Assembly (NCBI GenBank): GCA_034770075.1
Contig: CM068384.1
Coordinates: 90,918,720 to 90,982,719 of the forward strand
Source: Aralia elata
Taxonomy: Eukaryota; Streptophyta; Magnoliopsida; Apiales; Araliaceae
Length of the DNA: 64,000 nt
Direction of reading: 5' to 3'
How positions within the stretch are numbered: position 1 is the stretch's first letter; the number at the start of each line of letters is the position of its first letter. The notes beneath the pieces were generated by a model. The model had not been told where the DNA came from and searched no databases. It saw only the letters and a list, made by a program, of their open reading frames with translations. This document shows positions 58,381-64,000 of this stretch, piece after piece. Position numbers and translations under genes: made by a program.

Positions 58381-60110
58381 AATATGTGTTACTGGCGACC
58401 CAAGTTTGGAGGGGTGGTTTAGGACCCCGAAATTTGGGGGCATCACAATTGATATCGGAGTTTAGGGATATGATCTCTGGCGGAGATCTGAGATTAGTAC
58501 TAGGAAGGGAGAGACGAGTAAAATCCTTCGCTAGGGTGTTCTACCTAAGTTATAACTTCGTTATTTAATTAGTCAGTCTTGATGTAGGGACAAGATGTGA
58601 CATGTCAATTTTTTTAACTAACCTTTTGTTTTGTGGCCGCATTTAAGAATGGTATCTGAAAACTAGGAGATGAGCAATGAAGAAATTATGACACAAAGAA
58701 AATGACATGGAAACTAGAATCTGAAATGAAAGCTAAGTATCCTTATATATCTCTTCGGAATGCCAGGTACGTATATAAATTTTGGGGACGAAATTTCATA
58801 AGGAGGGGATATTGTAAGACCCCGAATTTTTAATAAAGAGAATTTAATTTTCTTATAATTATTATTCTAAATAGTAAGGTGCTAAATTGATAAAATGATA
58901 TAGTTACGGGTGAGATGTGCAAAATATTCCTTCTGTCGGATAATATTCGTTATGTCGGGGAATATTATATTCGATAAAGTATGACGGCGTCAAAATAACC
59001 AATCATTGGTGGGCCCCACAACGACTAATTATCGAATACAGAAAACGATAGAAATAATTTTTTTAATAAAAATTGTCAACGGTACTATTACCTTTAAATT
59101 GTCAACGGTATTATCATCTTTAACTGTTAAAATACCCGGTGATAAAAGTACAGTAGCATGCAGTGTTACATAGTAGCACGCGGTATTCTACAGTAGCACA
59201 TAGTATTGCATTGTATTTTATATTATTGATTCAATAACTGTTACAGTAGCAATTGTATAGTATTCTAACTCAATAATTATTATAGTAACATCTGCACAAT
59301 ATTCTATATTATGGATTCAATAATTGCTACAGTAACATTTGCACAATATTTCATATTATTGATTCAATAATTGACACGACAAAGTAACTCATATTATTTG
59401 ATATGATATTATTAAGCTAGTTAGCATTATTGACAATGTCTAAAAGTTTTGTCGAGGAAAGGAATTATTTAAGTGTGTGTCGTTTATACGGAAGACCCCC
59501 TCTTTCCTAAGAACAATCGGGTCGCCGGAATTATTAATCTATAATATTTGTGATATAAATAATGATAATGATTTATCTTTTGAATAAATAATGATAAAGG
59601 ATAAATTCTTTTGAATAAATAATGATAATGGAGGAATATGAGTAATCATTTTTTTTAAAATAATTATAATGGAGGAATAATATATTTATTAAATGTGGTG
59701 GATTTTGGCAATAAATAGGAAGGCTTAGCATAAAGAAATTCACAACTTCTTTACTTACATTTTTTTTCACTCTCTAAAAACTTCTTAGTGTAATTTCTCT
59801 CTAAGGGGGCTAGGCTATCTTGAGTATTTGTGAAGATCAGTAAAAGTACAATTATTGTTCAAGTTGATAAACTTCATAGAAAGCAACATCCAGTCACTTG
59901 TTAATTAAGGTAAGGGATATCATTTTCTCTCATACTTCTAAATCTAAACTTACTATTATAAGTATTCCTTTTATAATTCCTGAAATGATTAAAAATTCCT
60001 TTGAGATTTACGCTTCATCTAGTATCACTTCACTTGAAATCCTATTTATCTGAACTTTCCTTATTGAATATTAATCGCTATCTTTGAAATATAAATCTTG
60101 AATATATTCT
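58380..60110 (+). mobile_element. Gypsy-type LTR retrotransposon remnant
   Basis: A 5' LTR end (GACCCCGAAATTTGGGGGCA) and primer-like ATTGATATCGGAG (~58448) are followed by only ~340 bp of interior. Then comes the typical Gypsy 3' border GGGGACGAAATTTCATAAGG AGGGG (58783-58808) and a new LTR start TGTAAGACCCCGAATTTTTA (~58813). The LTR runs to about 60100, where it meets the minus-strand element. No pol domains remain. Family assignment rests on the border sequences. Confidence 0.6.
59150..59370 (+). repeat. Degenerate ~60-bp repeats inside the Gypsy-type LTR
   Basis: ACAGTAGCA/ACAGTAACA followed by CACAATATT and TATTATTGATTCAATAATTG recurs about four times. Likely an LTR-internal minisatellite. 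Confidence 0.6.
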
Positions 60111-60805
60111 GAGATGACTTTGCAGCTCTGCGATCATTCTTCTGATGCTCTTCGAATACTTAGAGTACTCTGCTTATAATATTTACATTACGAACAGGCA
60201 GAGTAACTCTACGATTTCTTTGGCAGCTCTACGAAGATTGATTCACTCTGTGAAAGCATATAATGTGATCAACTCTTTATGAAAATTTACTTTATGATGT
60301 TGGAGCTGACTTCTTCGATCTAGTCTTTTCAATACGATCTTTGCTTAACCCTGCGATTCTCAGTTCACTCTAAGGACTGATCTTTACTTTAAGACTTGGA
60401 GTGAATGAAAGAGTTCTGCGATCAAACATCTAATGTGCTACGAAACTGAGTTAACTCTGCGACCCAGAAGAACCTTCAAACTGGGCATAGTTACTATACG
60501 AGCGATTTGGACCTATTAGCTATACATCAGATTTTCTCAATAAGATCATCGTAACACATTTGATCTTTCTAATCTAAGTTCTTGTACATCAGATTATCAA
60601 GAAGGACTTTACAAAACGTGTACAAATATACATTAATCTCATTAGTTATTCATTAGATCAACTTAATTAAGACCAACCTAATACATTTGATTTTTCTATT
60701 CTAAGTCCTTGTATATCAAATTATCAAGAAGGACTTTACAAAATTTACTTGTACAAATATACATTAATCATATTCATCATCAAATTATACAAGCATATTC
60801 TAACA
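60110..60805 (-). mobile_element. LTR fragment of the right-hand copy of the edge element
   Basis: On the minus strand the LTR starts TGTTAGAATATGC at 60805, directly after AGGGGGAGAT. It contains two copies of the CAAGGACTTAGAAT block and several CTCTGCGATC/GATCGTAGAG words, as in the left element. Similarity to the left LTR is lost below about 60110, so it is truncated there. Confidence 0.6.
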
Positions 60806-61216
60806 ATCTCCCCCTATTTGATGATGATAAAACCAGTAGATTCATAACATTTATCAATTCTAAAATGCATTTGCTTGAAATTTAAATATGACTTAAAATA
60901 TAGTAAACCATTATATTGTTAGTGCAAAATGATAAATTTATTGATGAATACGATAATTCTTACATAGCAAAAGAAATACGATAATACATAAAAACTTACT
61001 CTTCTACCTTCTACCTGCCATTTCTTCTTAAATCCTCAGCTGACACTTTTGATAGGAATTTCTTCTAGAGAAGGTGATCTGGATAATATTAAGCTTCTAA
61101 TTCCTCTTTCTCTTCTCCCTCTATCTCCCTTACTTTCCCTATTCTTATTTCTCTTCTCCCACTGTCTCCCTTATTTCCCCTATTCTTATCTCTCCCCCTT
61201 TTTGTCATCATTAGCT

Positions 61217-62190
61217 TCAGAGAGATGCATTGTCAGTACGAACATTGTCTGCCAAGGATTTGATAGAGTTCTTATTCTGCTGTTGTAAATCCTGAACAGT
61301 CTTCTTTTGCTCCTTGATAGTCCTTAGGAAAATTTGATCTCGATCATGAAAACGATGTGACATATCTTTGATCATAGACCTCATCTGATCATTTTCAGGA
61401 AGATGACTTAAGGCTATGGAAATTTTGTTCATAGCCTCATGAAGTTCAACTGAATTCTCCTTAAGTTGTTGATCAATGTCTCAAGACATGTCAACGAATT
61501 CATTTTGAGACGAGGAAGGATATCTGTAGGAATAGGTGGTTTGGATTCTTGACTTGGAATAGGTACAAGGGATGAAGAATGTGTCTGTATAGGAGTCCAT
61601 GTATGAGAAGTAGTTTTATGCTCGTCAATCATAGCGTTTTGGGACTCTACGATTAGAGAAATAATTTTGATTTCATCATTCGTAGAATGTGAAAACTCTA
61701 CGATCGGAAGGGTAGTATTTTGTGCATCGTTTGCAAAGTGTTGAAACTCTATGAACGAAGAGTTGGAGTAATCTTCTTCAAAACAGATTGGAGTAGAAGG
61801 TTGTACTAAGATCGTAGAAGGATACTCTATGATATTTTCATCACATCAAAAAATTGAAGGAACAATTGAAGAAAAAATTGACAAGTTTGAGATAGAGATT
61901 GCTTGGTAGTTGCTGTATTGAGGATAGAAGGGTTCGTTGCAGATCAACAATGTTGCATATGACAAAACCCTTGGACAATTTTGAGCCACCAGCTTGAGGT
62001 TGGGGTACTTTGAGTAGCACCATCTGATGAAGCTCTGGTCTCGCAAAGCTATGGCTTTCAGTAGAGGCATCATTGGCAGGAAGTATAACATCTGCTCACT
62101 CTCATGATCATAAAGAGTGGTACTCTTGTCCATCTCCAAGTCATGGAAGCTGCTAAAGAGTTCACTTGTGCTCATCGAGACTAACTGCAT
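61217..62190 (-). pseudogene. Plant transposon-protein-like ORF, C-terminal part (right copy)
   Basis: Minus-strand frames 61846-62190, 61429-61632 and 61217-61432 match the conserved module and coiled coil of the left copy: KSTTLYDHESEQM, SFIRWCYSKYPNLKL and RFHDRDQIFLRTIKEQ. Several frame changes separate them. Between 61640 and 61840 the coding strand carries the same GATCGTAGAGT-type words seen in the left LTR. Confidence 0.6.
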
Positions 62191-62199
62191 TTTTCAATC

Positions 62200-63230
62200 T
62201 CCAAATTTATCCATTTGTCAAGAAGGCAAACAGTAGGATCTTTTATCCCTTCAAGAATAATATGCCTTCTGATTCTTTGGGATGTAGATGGTTGTGAGGG
62301 AAGATGTACATAATATCCAATGGGTTGCTCCCCCTCAGAATCTGGATCCTCAGGCTTCACAATCGATGGGTCAAATATTCTGGTGACATCCTCTGCAATA
62401 TTGTTGATGAGTTGTATGGGGTCATCAGAGGGATTTGACGACTATTGGCTCTTCATGATCTTCATCTCTTTTCTCTTCTTCTTCTCATCTTTCTTTTTCT
62501 TTTCAGCTTTTCTCTTCCTTCTTTTGCTCTGTTTTTCTCTTCTTTCTTTCTTCCTTCTCCACCATTTTATTTAATTTCTTCTTCTTTCCCTTCTCTTTTG
62601 GCTTAGGTCTTAAAGCCTTCACAACTTGATCTTCTTTACTTTCTTGGGGCTCTTCTTCAGCTATCATAGCTATTTTATCTTCACATTCTTGTGGCTCAGG
62701 CGTACAAGTCTTCTCAGCCATTTCTTCTTCACTTTGTGGCTTAGGTGAGGAAACCTTATTCTTTCTCTTGTTCTTTCTCATGAGTTCAGGTGACTCTTTA
62801 TCCTTCTCATCATCAAGCTCTAAGATCTGAGGGGCCACTGATTCTCCACCTTGTTCTTCTGGTTGAATGGTGGGTTTTCTCTGGCGATAAAGTCTCACGC
62901 TCTGTCTCTTTGGAACAATCTTGGAGATAGGCGTGTTGTTGTCTTCTTCTTCTTCCTTTTTCTCAGAAATAAAGAGACTCTTCTGAGAGAATTCTTGAGG
63001 ATTTTCTTTTCTTCTTTCTCAACATTCTTCTTTTTTACAGGAAGCTCACAAACTCTATGACCATGAGGTTCATCAGATACTTGAGATGCCTCCTCTACGA
63101 TCGTATCAACCTTTCTCTTTCCCTTAACTTTAGTGGGCGAAAGGCTCCCTCTAATAGTGCACTTACTGCCACCTTCGGACTTATTTCCACCTTCTAATTG
63201 TTTTGATTTCTTGATCTTTCCTAGGTTCTT
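62200..63230 (-). pseudogene. Lys/Glu-rich middle of the right-copy ORF
   Basis: Minus-strand low-complexity charged region, best open frame 62503-62898 (131 codons). Corresponds in position and composition to residues ~1-200 of the left ORF. Frame breaks occur on both sides. Probably disordered; no motif recognised. Confidence 0.45.
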
Positions 63231-63233
63231 CTT

Positions 63234-63905
63234 CTAATCTTCAAACAGTTTTGGGGTGATCCTTTTGTTGAAGTTCAAGACCTCTCCCTTTTCATCTCCG
63301 ATTTTACTTTTCAGCCTTTTCTTCAGAATGATACTCACAAATCTCCCATAGAACATTTTAAGAGTTGGTTTGCCTGCAGCTTTCTTTATTTCGGCATCTT
63401 CAATCCATTTAGCTAGCCAATCGATGAAAATTGTGCCAAAGTTGATTTTTTTCTTCATTACGATAGCAGTCACGAACTTCAGTTGCAGTTCACTAACAGT
63501 ATTGTATGCAGTGTCCTTGCAGATAATACATTTTCCAATAATGTCAGCCAGAAATTCATACTCCTCAAGAAATTCTTTCTTTTTAATCCCCTTGCGCTGC
63601 AAGTTTTTCTAATAACCCATTATCTGCATTCCTTCTTCCATATCAATCTCTTCAAAAGAAGTAAGGCCTTGATTGAGAGATCCTAAGAAACGGTTGATTT
63701 TTTATACTCCCAGTTCTAGAAAGGTGCCTTTGACTTTGGTGACTAGAATACCACCATTATAAACAACATTCAAATAAAACTCTTTCACCAGATTAGAGTA
63801 GATTCTCGTGCTAGTCTCCAAACACTCATAAAATCCAGCATCTTGAACCAGGTTTAAAATATCTCTGAACTTTTTCTTAGCATCATGGGAATTGTCGTCA
63901 GTACT
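63234..63905 (-). pseudogene. Plant transposon-protein-like ORF, N-terminal part (right copy)
   Basis: Minus-strand frame 63234-63602 (KKEFLEEYEFLADIIGK, CIICKDTAYNTVSELQL, KMFYGRFVSIILKKRLK) aligns with residues ~130-223 of the left ORF and reads through the position of its TAG. Homology continues upstream on the minus strand to about 63905 but is interrupted by stops near 63610 and 63701. Beyond 63905 the sequence changes to a TTTGTGGGATCGACCCTTAC-type retroelement segment, suggesting another insertion cut the 5' end. Confidence 0.6.
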
Positions 63906-64000
63906 ACCAAAAATAAAAACCTTACTTCTACTCTATGAATTCTAAAACTAGTATAGCAGTAGTAAGGGTCGATCCCACAAAGAACAATGTTGATTTTAAT

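Overview
This is an AT-rich, intron-containing, transposon-dense stretch of nuclear DNA from a flowering plant, most likely a eudicot. The evidence is GT-AG introns in a plant-type TFIIE-alpha gene, a CLE peptide gene, Copia, Gypsy and pararetrovirus sequences, Stowaway-, hAT- and Mutator-type elements, and many AT microsatellites. The species cannot be named from the sequence. All calls come from reading the sequence by eye; no database search was run.

Layout. 1-6083 is the 3' part of an LTR retrotransposon on +: a broken reading frame of the plant-transposon-protein type, a polypurine tract and a ~2.9 kb LTR full of a GTAGAG-type motif. 6084-8756 is intergenic and holds an array of short palindromes built on GGCGTT. 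8757-16606 is an apparently intact ten-exon gene for the general transcription factor TFIIE subunit alpha (475 aa). Its introns hold an hAT-like element (9380-10108), a 68-bp tandem duplication and a 1,038-bp Mutator-like element with a perfect 10-bp target duplication (15206-16243). A G-tract/C-tract pair lies just downstream. 18300-25620 is a decayed endogenous pararetrovirus (Caulimoviridae, florendovirus-like) ending beside a TG/TA microsatellite.

27797-34698 is a CLE signalling-peptide gene that is broken twice: a 52-bp frame-shifting duplication in its signal peptide, and a 6.55 kb Copia element (28002-34552, TSD AATTC) in the middle of its coding sequence. That Copia has near-identical LTRs but a wrecked interior, and carries a nested hAT-type MITE with an 8-bp TSD. 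A second, older Copia (36167-42865, TSD TTATA) contains a ~474-bp internal inversion of its reverse transcriptase and a nested 1,795-bp solo LTR (TSD GTTAG).

42871-54240 has no gene I can support; it holds MITE-like sequences, a ~225-bp tandem repeat array (45.45-46.23 kb) and microsatellites. 54366-54797 is a compact GC-rich single-exon gene for a 143-aa protein I cannot name, with a TATA box. 58380-60110 is a Gypsy-type remnant. 60110-63905 is a second copy, on the minus strand, of the element at the left edge.

Only TFIIE-alpha and the 143-aa protein look like functional host genes. The CLE gene is a recent pseudogene on this haplotype. The rest is a layered record of transposon and viral insertions whose order can be partly read from nesting and target-site duplications.
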